From assembly GCF_032229285.1 (NCBI RefSeq), contig NZ_CP135084.1, positions 2,666,001-2,730,000 on the forward strand: a DNA stretch of 64,000 bases. Reading direction: 5' to 3'. The stretch is from Rheinheimera sp. MMS21-TC3. Lineage in GTDB: Bacteria > Pseudomonadota > Gammaproteobacteria > Enterobacterales > Alteromonadaceae. The number at the start of each line of letters is the position of its first letter. Position 1 is the first letter of the stretch. The notes beneath the pieces are model-generated. The model did not search any database, was not told where the DNA came from, and saw only the letters and a list, made by a program, of their open reading frames with translations. A program made the position numbers and the translations under genes. Positions 1 through 9,502 of this stretch are shown here, piece by piece.

Positions 1-90
1 TATGTATCGGACGCATGCAGGGAAACTTGAGGGATTTTTTTGAAAATTATCGTGTTTTGCAAAAGTAGTTAATTTAAGAGGCTAAAAAGC

Positions 91-121
91 GATAAAACCC
101 GCGTTATTGCTAACAGCGGGT
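91..121 (-). terminator. Rho-independent terminator after flgL
   Basis: Read on the minus strand, the stem ACCCGC/GCGGGT (121-116 with 102-97) is extended by TAAC/GTTA around a TTGC loop with one bulged A, and is followed by TTTATC. It lies about 40 nt past the flgL stop and probably ends the flgF-flgL transcript. I see nothing else convincing in positions 1-159. Confidence 0.7.
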
Positions 122-159
122 CAGAGTAAAGCAGTAAAGCTATTGTAGAATTATTCAAC

Positions 160-1395
160 TTACCGGATATAATCAAAAAGAGTTGAAGCAGACATTTTGC
201 TAAAAGTAGACGACGCTGCTTGCATAGCCACTTCTTGGCGTTTTATTTCTGTCATTGCTGCGGCAAAGTCCACCTCGGCTAAATCGGCCCGATACTCTTT
301 ATGTTTAATTGTTAAGTCTTCATTATTATTAAACACACTATCGAGTACGTTATTTCTACCACCTAGGTTAGCTAAGCTGCTATCAATACGCCTAGCACTT
401 GCCTCTGTTTGGGCTAAAGCATCAGCAATAGCCTCATTAACCGCTCCACGTGAGACTGATGGATTTTCTAATACTTGAATAAAATCGTTTAACGTATTTA
501 AAATATTCTTTTTTTCGGGTAGCGGTAAGTCGAAGTTTATTTGTCCTGGTGCCGCTGCAGCGCCATCAATTTTTATTGTTAAACCTTGAAATAAAATATC
601 CTCTCCAGGGACAAAGGTCCCCGTTACTGCAGGCGTTAAGGCTGAACCATTTTGTAAGATTTGATAATTATTTGCCGCATCAATTGTGATGTTATAGGTA
701 TTATTAGCCGGAGTTAAATTATCGTAGTTTGCAATATAAAAAGCATTAAATTTAGTTTGATCAGAAACCTCTATACCTGCAGCAGTGGCTCCCCCTAATA
801 CAATAGTTGTATCTGAGGGTTTAAAGCGAGCAAATACATCATCAAATATCGCTTTACCGCTATCATTACCTGGCATTTTTATTGATGGTGATATTTGCAA
901 AGCACGAAAGCCATCATCACCTTTAAATTGATATTCACCAGTGACAGGGTCTTTTTCATAAGCTGCACTTCTATCCTGGTAGCCCGCGAAAATATAACTA
1001 CCTTCAGAGTTTTTGGTATTCATGGCATCAAACATTTCTGCTTGAATATTTCTTAACTCTAAGGCAAGCGCTTCACGCTCTGCAGGACCATAAGTAGCAT
1101 TACCTGCAGCCTGGGCTAAAGTACTAATGCGATCATAAGAAGTGCGCATATTGATTAGCACGGTTTCTTCTAGCGCCAAGTTATTCTTTAATAGCACACT
1201 GTTTTTTTGAAACTGTTCTATTTGTGCTAAGTTTTGATCTAAACCGAGCACTTTTGCTGATGCTGCAGGGTCGTCAGCTGGCGATAAAATTCGGGTTTGC
1301 TTAACTAATTGCTCTTCTGCACGCGACATTCTTTTTTGCGCATCTAAGATACCATTTAGACTTTGCTTAAATTGCATATTAAAAGAGATCCGCAT
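160..1395 (-). CDS. flgL: Flagellar hook-associated protein 3 FlgL
   Basis: Second hook-filament junction protein, placed between FlgK and the flagellin filament. The 411-residue protein has the flagellin-type N-terminal helical region (MRISFNMQFKQ, then a long helix with the SPADDPAAS element near residues 38-46). A variable central domain follows, then a C-terminal helical region ending in a hydrophobic tail (ASTLFDYIR), as expected for an axial protein with paired D0/D1 helices. The ATG has a GAGG-type ribosome site. It lies 5 bp after flgK and is last in the minus-strand rod/hook cluster. No damage is seen. Confidence 0.96.
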   Translation of the reverse strand: MRISFNMQFKQSLNGILDAQKRMSRAEEQLVKQTRILSPADDPAASAKVLGLDQNLAQIEQFQKNSVLLKNNLALEETVLINMRTSYDRISTLAQAAGNATYGPAEREALALELRNIQAEMFDAMNTKNSEGSYIFAGYQDRSAAYEKDPVTGEYQFKGDDGFRALQISPSIKMPGNDSGKAIFDDVFARFKPSDTTIVLGGATAAGIEVSDQTKFNAFYIANYDNLTPANNTYNITIDAANNYQILQNGSALTPAVTGTFVPGEDILFQGLTIKIDGAAAAPGQINFDLPLPEKKNILNTLNDFIQVLENPSVSRGAVNEAIADALAQTEASARRIDSSLANLGGRNNVLDSVFNNNEDLTIKHKEYRADLAEVDFAAAMTEIKRQEVAMQAASSTFSKMSASTLFDYIR

Positions 1396-1400
1396 AATTA

Positions 1401-3416
1401 TTACCTCACCGCTTGTAATAGGGTGTCAAAAACAGTTTGTGACGTTGATATAATCTTCGAGGCCGCAGCATAACTTTGTTGAAAACGGACTAAGTTTGCA
1501 GCTTCTTCATCTAAACTGACACCAGATAAAGATTCATACCATTGTGTAGTTTGAGCTAAAATGGCCGAGTTGGCTTCTTCGCTGGTTCGAGCTTGGCGTG
1601 TACGCTCACCAATACTGCCTACCATAGTGGCATAAGATTGATTAAAGCTATATTTATTAGCTGCCGAGCTAGCACTAGAGTCGGCATTACGGCGCATGGT
1701 TGAGGCACTTTGTAGTTCAGCAAAAGCTAAGCCGTTACGGTTGTCATTAATACCGCCTTGATTAAACTCTAAGGTAAAGGTATCGCCAGGCTTAGGCTGG
1801 CCACTGATATTAAAGTCAAAACCTAAATCATCAGCAATACCAGCTTGCTTTAAAATTTCATTATAATTATTTGAACCAAAAGTAGCCGTGAATGTAGTAG
1901 CTGCGCTATCAGTAATTTCAAACTGATCACTACCTAAATATGTAATCGTATAAGGCGCATTAGCTAAAAATGGAGCTGGGCTGGTATCAGTTGACGTTAC
2001 CGTTAAATCTTCAATGCGACCATTACCTAAATTGGCACTATTAAAAACACCACGAACTGGGCTTGCCAGTGCAATATCCTCTGGTCGGTTAGTGGCCATC
2101 TCTAATCGGCGAGCAGCTGTGCTTAATGGGTTAAGTAAAAACTTTTCACCGGTTGCAGAACTGTTACTAATGGTCATTTCTAAACCATACAAGTCCCCAT
2201 CTGGTGAGTCGGCAGCATTTATCGTCACGTCGGTTGAGAAGTCAAGCCCGGTAATGGTTTTATCTGTACCTGGGATCACATTACCTTTGCCATCTACAGC
2301 TTCCAATAATACTGTACCGGGTGTGCCATTATTTACAATAGTGACCATAAAATCTGTTAAGGGTAAGTCGCCCGACTTTCCGGGTTCAATATTATAGTTA
2401 ATACTACCGACATTACCTGCAAAGCTAAGGGCAGCAAAACTGGGTAAAGTAAATAAATTATCGCCTATGCCACCACTTAACGTCATACCAAGTTTATTTT
2501 GACTATTCATTGAATCAGCTAAAGATAAACTTAGCTGGCCTAGTTGCCGCTGCACTGGGTCAAGGATCTCTTCACGAAAAGCCACTACAGCACCAAGTTT
2601 ACCGCCAATTTCTTTTACATTTACATCTCGTAATACGGTCTTTTTTGAATTTAGCTGTAACTGCAATTCTTTACGGTTTGGATCAGGCTCGCCATTTAAG
2701 GCTAGCAACTGAAAATCGCCCTGCTCAACAACAAGTGACTGGCCACCTGCCATAAAAACCAACTTTTCGCCGTTATCCGCATCTAAGGTGCTTATTTCAA
2801 GCATTTCAGATAGTTTTAAAATAGCTAGATCGCGTTTATCTAATAAGTCTAATGGTACCGGCCGTGTCGCACCTTTACCGTAAGAGGCAATATCTTTATT
2901 GTAAGTCGCAATTTGCTTAATTAAGTTATTAGATTCGTTTACGTATATATCAAGTTGCTGATTTACATACTTTTCTTGGTCTAAGATCAGATTAGACATG
3001 CCATCAAAGCGGTCGATTAAGGCCTGAGACGAACCAATTATAAGTTGCCTATTTGATAACTGAGTTGGATCATTATTAGCCGTTTGAATTTGCGCAAACA
3101 AGTCATTCATGCCAGTAGCTATGCTATTGGCTGGATTAGAAAACAAGGCATCTACTCGGTTAGCTTCATTAACAAACTGACTAGCAAAGGCTAAATTAGA
3201 GGTATCGCGGCGCATTTGCTTTAAGGTAAACTCGTTTACTAAACGCTCTGTTGTGCCACGACCTACCCCTAAACCAAATTGCTGGGCTTCAAATTCGGTA
3301 CGCTGCCGTACATAGCCTGGGGTATTAATATTACCAATATTATTACTGGTAGTATTTAGCAAACTGCTATTAGCTAAAACGGCAGAAGTACCAATTCTAA
3401 GTAAATTATCTGACAT
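1401..3416 (-). CDS. flgK: Flagellar hook-associated protein 1 FlgK
   Basis: First hook-filament junction protein, exported by the flagellar type III apparatus. The N-terminus (MSDNLLRIGTSAVLANSS, then the TTSNNIGNINTPGYVRQR rod/hook motif) and the C-terminus (SYAAASKIISTSQTVFDTLL) are the conserved axial helices. The middle of this 671-residue protein is variable and Ser/Thr/Asn-rich. I prefer the ATG at 3416 over the in-frame ATG at 3428 because GGAG (3426-3423) sits 6 nt before the inner ATG while the outer one lacks a ribosome site. No separate promoter is evident between flgJ and flgK, unlike species in which flgKL forms its own unit. Confidence 0.96.
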   Translation of the reverse strand: MSDNLLRIGTSAVLANSSLLNTTSNNIGNINTPGYVRQRTEFEAQQFGLGVGRGTTERLVNEFTLKQMRRDTSNLAFASQFVNEANRVDALFSNPANSIATGMNDLFAQIQTANNDPTQLSNRQLIIGSSQALIDRFDGMSNLILDQEKYVNQQLDIYVNESNNLIKQIATYNKDIASYGKGATRPVPLDLLDKRDLAILKLSEMLEISTLDADNGEKLVFMAGGQSLVVEQGDFQLLALNGEPDPNRKELQLQLNSKKTVLRDVNVKEIGGKLGAVVAFREEILDPVQRQLGQLSLSLADSMNSQNKLGMTLSGGIGDNLFTLPSFAALSFAGNVGSINYNIEPGKSGDLPLTDFMVTIVNNGTPGTVLLEAVDGKGNVIPGTDKTITGLDFSTDVTINAADSPDGDLYGLEMTISNSSATGEKFLLNPLSTAARRLEMATNRPEDIALASPVRGVFNSANLGNGRIEDLTVTSTDTSPAPFLANAPYTITYLGSDQFEITDSAATTFTATFGSNNYNEILKQAGIADDLGFDFNISGQPKPGDTFTLEFNQGGINDNRNGLAFAELQSASTMRRNADSSASSAANKYSFNQSYATMVGSIGERTRQARTSEEANSAILAQTTQWYESLSGVSLDEEAANLVRFQQSYAAASKIISTSQTVFDTLLQAVR

Positions 3417-3466
3417 ATTTGGCTCCATAGCAGGCTTGATTAAAAGTTACAGCCCCATTAGTGTTA

Positions 3467-4525
3467 TTAATCGGCATCTGGCGACATTCCTTGAGCGTTA
3501 TTTTCTTCAAGCTGCTCTTGCTTTCGCACTTGTTCAATAGTTGGGCTTTGGTATACCGCCATAATTTTTTGGGCATAAGCTGGATCTGTGGCATAACCAG
3601 CAGCTTGTAACTCAGTAAAATATTGCTCGGTATCTTGCGTTGCTTGCAGCGCTTGTTGATAACGCGGATTATTGCGAATAAATTGGCTGTAATCTTCTAG
3701 GCTTTGTTCTGGTGAACTATAAGATCTAAAGCTAGCTTGTTCTTTTTGCGCCACCCCTTGACGATATTCTAAAGTATTCACTAGCGCTGTTTTACCCTGC
3801 CAGCCATTATTGGCTTTAATGCCAAAGAAGTTAAAGCTTTGTTCGCCATTAACGCCTTGTATCATCCGTTGCCCCCAACCGGTTTCAAGTGCAGCTTGGG
3901 CTATTAACGCCATTGGATCTAAGCCTAATACTTTGGCTGTTTGTTTAGCTGCTGGTAATAGTGCTTTAACAAAATCAGCTGGGCTGTCTACTTGCCACTT
4001 TTCTGGTGCATCTTTAGTTGGTTTAGCTGTCGCTATAGCCGTTACTTCTGTTAATGCCTTGTCTGATGTCACTTTATTGGCATTTATAGCTGCCATACTA
4101 GGCCTTGTTAATGCCACTGGCGGCATCATATAAGTAGTAGCTTGCCGCTCTGTCGGTAATGCCATAGTACGGGTAGTAGATAATGGCATAGGTTCACCGC
4201 TTGGGGATTTTTTCTGTACAGCAGGGCTAAGCTGCTGGATCATTAAATCTGCTAATCCTAAGCTGCCATTTTTAGCTAAGTCGGTTGCTAATTGGCTATC
4301 ATGCATATCACGATAAAACTTAGTGCTTTCACTATTCATCATACCTTCTGCTTCAAAAGCTTCACTGGCTTTACGCATACTGGTTAATAACATACTGACA
4401 AAAATAGCCTCAAATTGCTCAGCCGCCTGACGTAATGCACCTGGCTGATCACTTTTCGACTTGCTGCGAATATTCTGCAGACTGGTTAAATCATGATAAG
4501 ACACATTATTAGGCGACTGGCTCAT
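3467..4525 (-). CDS. flgJ: Peptidoglycan hydrolase/rod cap FlgJ
   Basis: Bifunctional rod-assembly protein. The N-terminal rod-capping domain (residues ~25-105, with QFEAIFVSMLLTSMRKA) chaperones rod assembly. After a low-complexity linker (~105-180) comes a GH73-type glucosaminidase domain (~185-340) that opens the murein sacculus. The putative catalytic Glu214 lies in AALETGWGQ, followed by FNFFGIKANNGWQGK, typical of this lysozyme-like fold. Its 352 residues are slightly longer than enterobacterial FlgJ because of the linker. The start lies 1 bp after the flgI stop. Confidence 0.95.
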   Translation of the reverse strand: MSQSPNNVSYHDLTSLQNIRSKSKSDQPGALRQAAEQFEAIFVSMLLTSMRKASEAFEAEGMMNSESTKFYRDMHDSQLATDLAKNGSLGLADLMIQQLSPAVQKKSPSGEPMPLSTTRTMALPTERQATTYMMPPVALTRPSMAAINANKVTSDKALTEVTAIATAKPTKDAPEKWQVDSPADFVKALLPAAKQTAKVLGLDPMALIAQAALETGWGQRMIQGVNGEQSFNFFGIKANNGWQGKTALVNTLEYRQGVAQKEQASFRSYSSPEQSLEDYSQFIRNNPRYQQALQATQDTEQYFTELQAAGYATDPAYAQKIMAVYQSPTIEQVRKQEQLEENNAQGMSPDAD

Positions 4526-4526
4526 A

Positions 4527-5636
4527 TTAAATCACCACTAATTCGCCGTGAATAGCACCGGCTTCTTTTAAGGCTTCTAAAATCGCCATTAAATCACCTG
4601 GCGCGGCACCAACTGCATTTACGGTGCGCACTAAGTCATCTAAGGTGACACCTGGATCAAATTTAAACATCCGTGATTGCTCACGGCTAACATCAATAAT
4701 TGAATTTTCTTCAAGGGCCGTTACCCCATCACTAAAAGGCGCTGGCTGCGATACTCTTGGGTTTTCTGCTATGGTAACCGTTAAGCCGCCATGGGTAATG
4801 GCCGCTGGAAATAACCGCACTTCTTTACCAATTACAATAGTGCCAGTGCGTGAGTTAATAATTATTTTTGCCGAGCTATCACCCGGTTCAAACGTTAAAT
4901 TTTCTAAGGTAGATAAATAGGATACCCGCTGATTAATATCCCGTGGCGCTCTTACTTGAACTGACGTAGCATCAAGTGAATGGGCTGTATCGGCGCCAAT
5001 AAAGTTATTAATGGTATCAGCTAAGCGTTTTGAGGTTGTAAAGTCAGATCGCTTTAAATTTAAGGTAATAAAGTCGCCTTGAGCAAAAGGCGTATTTACT
5101 TCGCGCTCGACCATAGCACCATTAGGAATGCGCCCCACTGTTGGCGTATTAACCAAAATGCGTGAACCATCTAAGCCTTCAGCACCTAAACCGCTAACTA
5201 TTAAGCTGCCTTGGGCAACGGCATAAACATTGCCGTCTAAACCCGTTAAAAAGGTTTGCATTAAGGTGCCGCCACGTAAGCTTTTAGCACTACCAATTGA
5301 CGATACCGTAATATCTACCGTCTGACCAGGTTTAGCAAAAGCAGGTAATTCAGCGCTGACACTGACTGCAGCAACGTTTTTAATTTGCGCCCGCATATTT
5401 GCTGGCAATGCAATACCAAAATTGCTCAGCATAGTGCGAAAGCTTTGCTCAGTAAAAGGGCTTTGCTCACCGGTACCTGGCAACCCCACTACTAAACCAT
5501 AGCCTACTAATTGGTTAGATCTAACACCTTGCACATCAGCCACATCTTTAATTCGTGCAGCATAACTAGGTAGCGCCAGCATTAGGCAACTAAGTAGCAA
5601 TAGGCAATTAGTAATAGCTTTATATATAGCGTTCAT
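4527..5636 (-). CDS. flgI: Flagellar P-ring protein FlgI
   Basis: Periplasmic P-ring subunit forming the bushing around the rod in the peptidoglycan layer. The Sec signal peptide spans about residues 1-26 (hydrophobic [15 protein letters not shown]). The mature part begins with [20 protein letters not shown] and ends in the conserved [16 protein letters not shown], giving 369 residues as usual for the family. An in-frame ATG 33 nt upstream exists. I choose 5636 because AGGAG (5648-5644) is 7 nt away and because the signal peptide then starts properly. Confidence 0.96.
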   Translation of the reverse strand: MNAIYKAITNCLLLLSCLMLALPSYAARIKDVADVQGVRSNQLVGYGLVVGLPGTGEQSPFTEQSFRTMLSNFGIALPANMRAQIKNVAAVSVSAELPAFAKPGQTVDITVSSIGSAKSLRGGTLMQTFLTGLDGNVYAVAQGSLIVSGLGAEGLDGSRILVNTPTVGRIPNGAMVEREVNTPFAQGDFITLNLKRSDFTTSKRLADTINNFIGADTAHSLDATSVQVRAPRDINQRVSYLSTLENLTFEPGDSSAKIIINSRTGTIVIGKEVRLFPAAITHGGLTVTIAENPRVSQPAPFSDGVTALEENSIIDVSREQSRMFKFDPGVTLDDLVRTVNAVGAAPGDLMAILEALKEAGAIHGELVVI

Positions 5637-5646
5637 GCTGTTACTC

Positions 5647-6333
5647 CTAGAAAGGCCATAACGGACCACTAAAGAATTGACTTAACCAACCTGGTGATTG
5701 GCCACCATGATGCGCACCAGTACCACTGTATTCGATTCTGGCATTGGCAATTTTAGTTGATTCAACCGTGTTATTAACATCAACATCTTCAGCGCGAATA
5801 ACCCCTGTTAAACGGATATATTCTTTACCGGTGTTTAGGGTTAACCATTTTTCACCTCGAATAACTAAATTACCGTTACTTTGTACCCGCAACACATTTA
5901 CTGAGATATTGCCAGTTAAGCTATTACTTTGGTCGGCCTTAGAGTCACCTTTAAAGTCAGACTTTGACCCTGCACCAAACTGCAGTACATTACCGCCAAT
6001 GGTTACTGGGCCACCATTTAAACCAACCATAGGGTCAAAGGATGTAGCACTGTCTTTCTTGGTTTCTGTTTTAGCCTTTTTACTAGCTTGGGTTTTTTCG
6101 ACTAACAATACGGTAATAATATCACCTTCATGCCGTGCTTTATTGTCTGAATACAAGCTATTAGAATGATTTTGAGCAAATAAAGAACCACTTTGCATAA
6201 CCGGCCGTGCCGCTGGTTCGGGCACTAAGGGGGCATAGCTAGGATCATCTGCCATTGGCTCTTGTAAAGAGGCGCAGCCCGTTAATATCAGTGCAGACAT
6301 TAATATTGACGTTAACCCTTTAATTAATCGCAT
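5647..6333 (-). CDS. flgH: Flagellar L-ring lipoprotein FlgH
   Basis: Outer-membrane L-ring subunit. It has a type II signal peptide with lipobox LTGC and lipidated Cys20. The conserved core includes [19 protein letters not shown] and the region [20 protein letters not shown]. The length of 228 residues is normal. The 3' end overlaps the flgI ribosome binding site, so flgH and flgI are probably translationally coupled. Confidence 0.96.
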   Translation of the reverse strand: MRLIKGLTSILMSALILTGCASLQEPMADDPSYAPLVPEPAARPVMQSGSLFAQNHSNSLYSDNKARHEGDIITVLLVEKTQASKKAKTETKKDSATSFDPMVGLNGGPVTIGGNVLQFGAGSKSDFKGDSKADQSNSLTGNISVNVLRVQSNGNLVIRGEKWLTLNTGKEYIRLTGVIRAEDVDVNNTVESTKIANARIEYSGTGAHHGGQSPGWLSQFFSGPLWPF

Positions 6334-6347
6334 CGTGGTTACTCCTG

Positions 6348-7136
6348 TTATAGCTTCTGAATAGCAAAACTTAACATTTGGTCTACCGATGAAATAACTT
6401 TAGAGTTCATTTCATACACCCTTTGGCTTTCAATTAAGTTTACTAATTCTTCGGTTACGTTAACGTTAGATGTTTCTAAGGCGCCTTGAACAATTATGCC
6501 TAAGCCTTCTAGGCCTGGCACGCCTTGCACCGGATCGCCACTGGCGCCTGTTTCACTAAATAAGTTCTGACCAATAGGTTCCAGACCAGCTGGATTAATA
6601 AAGTTTGTTACCATCAACTGTCCCAACACTACCGGCTCACCTTGACCCGTTATTTGTACTGAAACTTGGCCATCTTGTGACACGCTTATACTTTTAGCAT
6701 CAGGTGGAATGACGATATTAGGCTGCACTTGATAACCCGCGCCTGAGGTCACTAAGCTACCTTCACTATTAACCGTGAATTGACCATTACGGGTATAAGA
6801 GATGTTGCCATCTGGCATTAAGACTTCAAAAAAGCCATGGCCCTGTACCATCAGATCCAAACTGTTATCTGTAGTAATCATATTACCTTGGGTAAAGTTT
6901 TTCTGGGTTGCCACGACTTTAGTACCAGCGCCTATCATTAAGCCATTAGGTAGCTCTGAGTTTTGCGACGACGCGCCCCCAGGTTGGTTAACATTTTGGT
7001 ACAGTAAGTCTTCAAAAATGGCTCGGCTTTTCTTAAAGCCAACTGTACTGGCGTTAGCCAAGTTGTTTGAGATAACCGAAATATCACGCTGCTTAGCATC
7101 TAAACCGGTTTTACTTATCCATAATGCTGGATGCAT
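6348..7136 (-). CDS. flgG: Flagellar distal rod protein FlgG
   Basis: Distal rod subunit. The N-terminal rod/hook motif (LDAKQRDISVISNNLANAST at about residues 13-32, then VGFKKSRA) and the C-terminal axial motif (LETSNVNVTEELVNLIESQR) are intact in 262 residues, the usual length. The FEDLLYQNVNQPG segment near residues 41-53 is the FlgG-specific insertion that stiffens the rod relative to the hook. Start ATG at 7136. Confidence 0.96.
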   Translation of the reverse strand: MHPALWISKTGLDAKQRDISVISNNLANASTVGFKKSRAIFEDLLYQNVNQPGGASSQNSELPNGLMIGAGTKVVATQKNFTQGNMITTDNSLDLMVQGHGFFEVLMPDGNISYTRNGQFTVNSEGSLVTSGAGYQVQPNIVIPPDAKSISVSQDGQVSVQITGQGEPVVLGQLMVTNFINPAGLEPIGQNLFSETGASGDPVQGVPGLEGLGIIVQGALETSNVNVTEELVNLIESQRVYEMNSKVISSVDQMLSFAIQKL

Positions 7137-7177
7137 ATAAGCCTCCTGAGCCTTAGCTCATAAATATTACAGGCGGG

Positions 7178-7924
7178 TTAGCCCATTATTCTTAATAATT
7201 GATTTTGCTTCTGATCCATATCTTCAGCTGCTTTCATCATTTTTACTTGCAGCTCAAATTGACGCTGCAAACTTATCATGCTGGTCATTTCACCGACGGC
7301 ACTGACATTACTGCCCTCAACTGCGCCTTTTAATAAACTGACGTTAATATCAACTTGAGCTAACTGACCATCTTTGCGCCTAAATAAACCGTCGTTACCT
7401 TTTTCCATATCACTATTTAGCGGTTTAACTAATTTAATCCGGCCAACTTCTTCCATTGCATTAGCGGGTGCACCTTGAGGTAAGGCACTGACTGTGCCAT
7501 CTAAAGCAATTTCCACTTTAGCTAAGGGTAAAGGTAATTGGATAGGACCGTTATCCCCCATTACTAAGGTGCCATTAGCTGTTTCTAGCAGGCCATTAGC
7601 ATTTATTTGTAAGTTACCAGAGCGGCTATAAGCCTCGGTACCATCTGCAGCTAAGACGCCAAACCAACCGTCGCCTTGAATAGCAACATCTAGCTCTCTA
7701 TCTGTTGTCATAATAGCGCCAGCGTCAAAGTTTTGGCTGGGATTTTCAGTTAATGCAAAAACACGAGTGGGTAAACCTGTACCAAAGGCTTGCATAGAAC
7801 GCGCTTGTTCTAAATCGGCTTTAAAACCAACGGTACTTGCGTTTGCAAGGTTATTCGCTCGTACAGCGATACCATTCATGTTTTCTTTGGCACCGCTCAT
7901 GGCGATATATAACAGTTTATCCAT
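7178..7924 (-). CDS. flgF: Flagellar proximal rod protein FlgF
   Basis: Proximal rod subunit of 248 residues. It begins MDKLLYIAMSGAKENMNG and carries the axial motif with RANNLANASTVGFKADLEQA. It ends with the hydrophobic axial helix (MISLQRQFELQVKMMKAAED). It is the first gene of the second rod transcript here, because a terminator and a σ54 promoter lie between flgE and flgF. The ATG at 7924 is preceded by GGAGT. Confidence 0.95.
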   Translation of the reverse strand: MDKLLYIAMSGAKENMNGIAVRANNLANASTVGFKADLEQARSMQAFGTGLPTRVFALTENPSQNFDAGAIMTTDRELDVAIQGDGWFGVLAADGTEAYSRSGNLQINANGLLETANGTLVMGDNGPIQLPLPLAKVEIALDGTVSALPQGAPANAMEEVGRIKLVKPLNSDMEKGNDGLFRRKDGQLAQVDINVSLLKGAVEGSNVSAVGEMTSMISLQRQFELQVKMMKAAEDMDQKQNQLLRIMG

Positions 7925-7978
7925 TGCTTACTCCAAGCTGTGCTTTACTTGTTTGCTTTCTTTATTACTTAAAATAAA

Positions 7979-7993
7979 GCAAGAACAATGCCA
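7979..7993 (-). promoter_or_regulatory. σ54 promoter for flgFGHIJKL
   Basis: Minus-strand TGGCATTGTTCTTGC matches the σ54 consensus TGGCAC-N5-TTGC in both elements with exact -24/-12 spacing (GG and GC separated by 10 nt). It lies about 55 nt before the flgF start and downstream of the flgE terminator. The other three σ54 sites in this flagellar block have the same architecture. Confidence 0.8.
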
Positions 7994-8067
7994 CAAACTA
8001 AGCAGTAGACTAAATCTGACAGATAAACGAAAAAAAGTAATGCAGAGATAAGGTATAAAACAGACAT

Positions 8068-8095
8068 AAAAAAGCACCGCCATAAGGACGGTGCT
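8068..8095 (-). terminator. Rho-independent terminator after flgE
   Basis: On the minus strand AGCACCG (95-89) pairs perfectly with CGGTGCT (79-73) around a nine-base loop, followed by a run of T. It begins 16 nt past the flgE stop and should end or attenuate flgBCDE transcription before flgF. Confidence 0.85.
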
Positions 8096-8110
8096 GTGTG
8101 TAGATAAAGA

Positions 8111-9466
8111 TTAGCGGATCTGTAATACCGTTTGTTGCAAGGTACTGTTAACTTCAAGGGCACGAGAGTTAGCTTGGAAGTTACGCTGAGCACTAATTAA
8201 ATCAACTAATTCTGTGGTTAAGTTAACGTTTGACTGCTCCAGCGCAGACGAATTAATAGAGCCTAAAGTACCGGTATTAGCTTGGCCACCTATTGGCTCG
8301 CCCGACGTAATACTCTGTTTCCATGAGGTATTACCAACTTGCTTTAAGCCTTGCACATTAGCAAACCGCACTAAGGTAACTTGCGATAAATACGACGAGT
8401 CACCGTTACTATAGCTAGCTAATACTCGGCCAAAAGAGTCAATATCAACACCGGTTAAGTTACCTACTGTAGTACCATCTTGGCTTAAATTCTGCACATC
8501 AAAATTAGAGGCATACTGCGTAGGTAATTTTACCCCAGACGCATCTCTAAAATTGACCACAACATCTGCAGAGTACTGGGCACCATTCGTTAAATAACCA
8601 TTTGCAGGATCATTTAAAGCTGCCATATCTACTGCTATTGTTGGACCAGGTGATCCTGCTATCAAATTACCGTTTGAATCAAACTGCAATGTTTGGCCAT
8701 CAAACCAAGAGTTAGGGTTACGGGTTGCCGGTGCTACAGGTGCTGGAACCATTGGGTCTGCAGTATTATCATCCCAGACTAATCGGGTTTCCCAGCTTGC
8801 TGCAGCTGGCGGAGTAGGCGTAGCCATTTTTCTAAAATAGGTTGTCGCTGTATGAGCTTCACCTAAGCTATCATAAACCGTAACCGACGTAGAGTGGTTA
8901 TAAGTTGCGCGATCTGTAGGGTCAAAGGGAGCGCCATCGGTTGGTACTGCTCTTGAATCTAAGTTCATACTTAAGAAAATATTAGAAGTTGCTCTTGGCG
9001 CACCAGCTGAGGTTGGAATTGAAATTGGCTGAGTTGTACTTAAACTTACTGACTGATTTTCACCCGTTACTGGATCAACTGAAAAGCCCTGCAAGAAGTT
9101 GCCGTTATTATCTACTATAAAGTTATCTTTATTTAATTTAAAGGCACCTGAGCGGGTGTACGTTAAATCTTGCGATGACCTATCTGGCGTTAAGGCAAAA
9201 AAGCCTTCACCTGTTATCGCTAAATCTAAAGAGTTATTAGTAAACTGCAATGAGCCTTGGCTAAATTGCTGGGCAACAGTTGAAGTTGATACGCCATCGC
9301 CCACTTTGGTTCTACCTGAGGCAAAAATTGACGTTGCATATACATCGGCAAACTCAGCTCTGGACTCTTTAAAGCCAGTGGTATTAACGTTAGCAATATT
9401 ATTCGCTGTGGTGTCTAAATTTTTTTGTGCAGCGGCTATGCCGCTTAGTGCAATATTAAAACTCAT
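8111..9466 (-). CDS. flgE: Flagellar hook protein FlgE
   Basis: Universal-joint hook subunit of 451 residues. The N-terminus (MSFNIALSGIAAAQKNLD, then TTANNIANVNTTGFKESR) and C-terminus (LEQSNVNLTTELVDLISAQR) are the conserved axial motifs. The central part holds the surface-exposed FlgE D1/D2 domains, with Ser/Thr/Pro-rich loops (for example around TYFRKMATPTPPAA). Length is within the normal range. It is last in the flgBCDE unit and is followed by a strong terminator. Confidence 0.96.
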   Translation of the reverse strand: MSFNIALSGIAAAQKNLDTTANNIANVNTTGFKESRAEFADVYATSIFASGRTKVGDGVSTSTVAQQFSQGSLQFTNNSLDLAITGEGFFALTPDRSSQDLTYTRSGAFKLNKDNFIVDNNGNFLQGFSVDPVTGENQSVSLSTTQPISIPTSAGAPRATSNIFLSMNLDSRAVPTDGAPFDPTDRATYNHSTSVTVYDSLGEAHTATTYFRKMATPTPPAAASWETRLVWDDNTADPMVPAPVAPATRNPNSWFDGQTLQFDSNGNLIAGSPGPTIAVDMAALNDPANGYLTNGAQYSADVVVNFRDASGVKLPTQYASNFDVQNLSQDGTTVGNLTGVDIDSFGRVLASYSNGDSSYLSQVTLVRFANVQGLKQVGNTSWKQSITSGEPIGGQANTGTLGSINSSALEQSNVNLTTELVDLISAQRNFQANSRALEVNSTLQQTVLQIR

Positions 9467-9502
9467 AATTTACCTCTACTTGCTTGTAAGCATTCTGAAT
9501 TA

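Noticed and set aside
7969..8193. 74-codon minus-strand frame over the flgE end
   Set aside because: It overlaps the flgE 3' end, the terminator and the flgF promoter; no domain or ribosome site.
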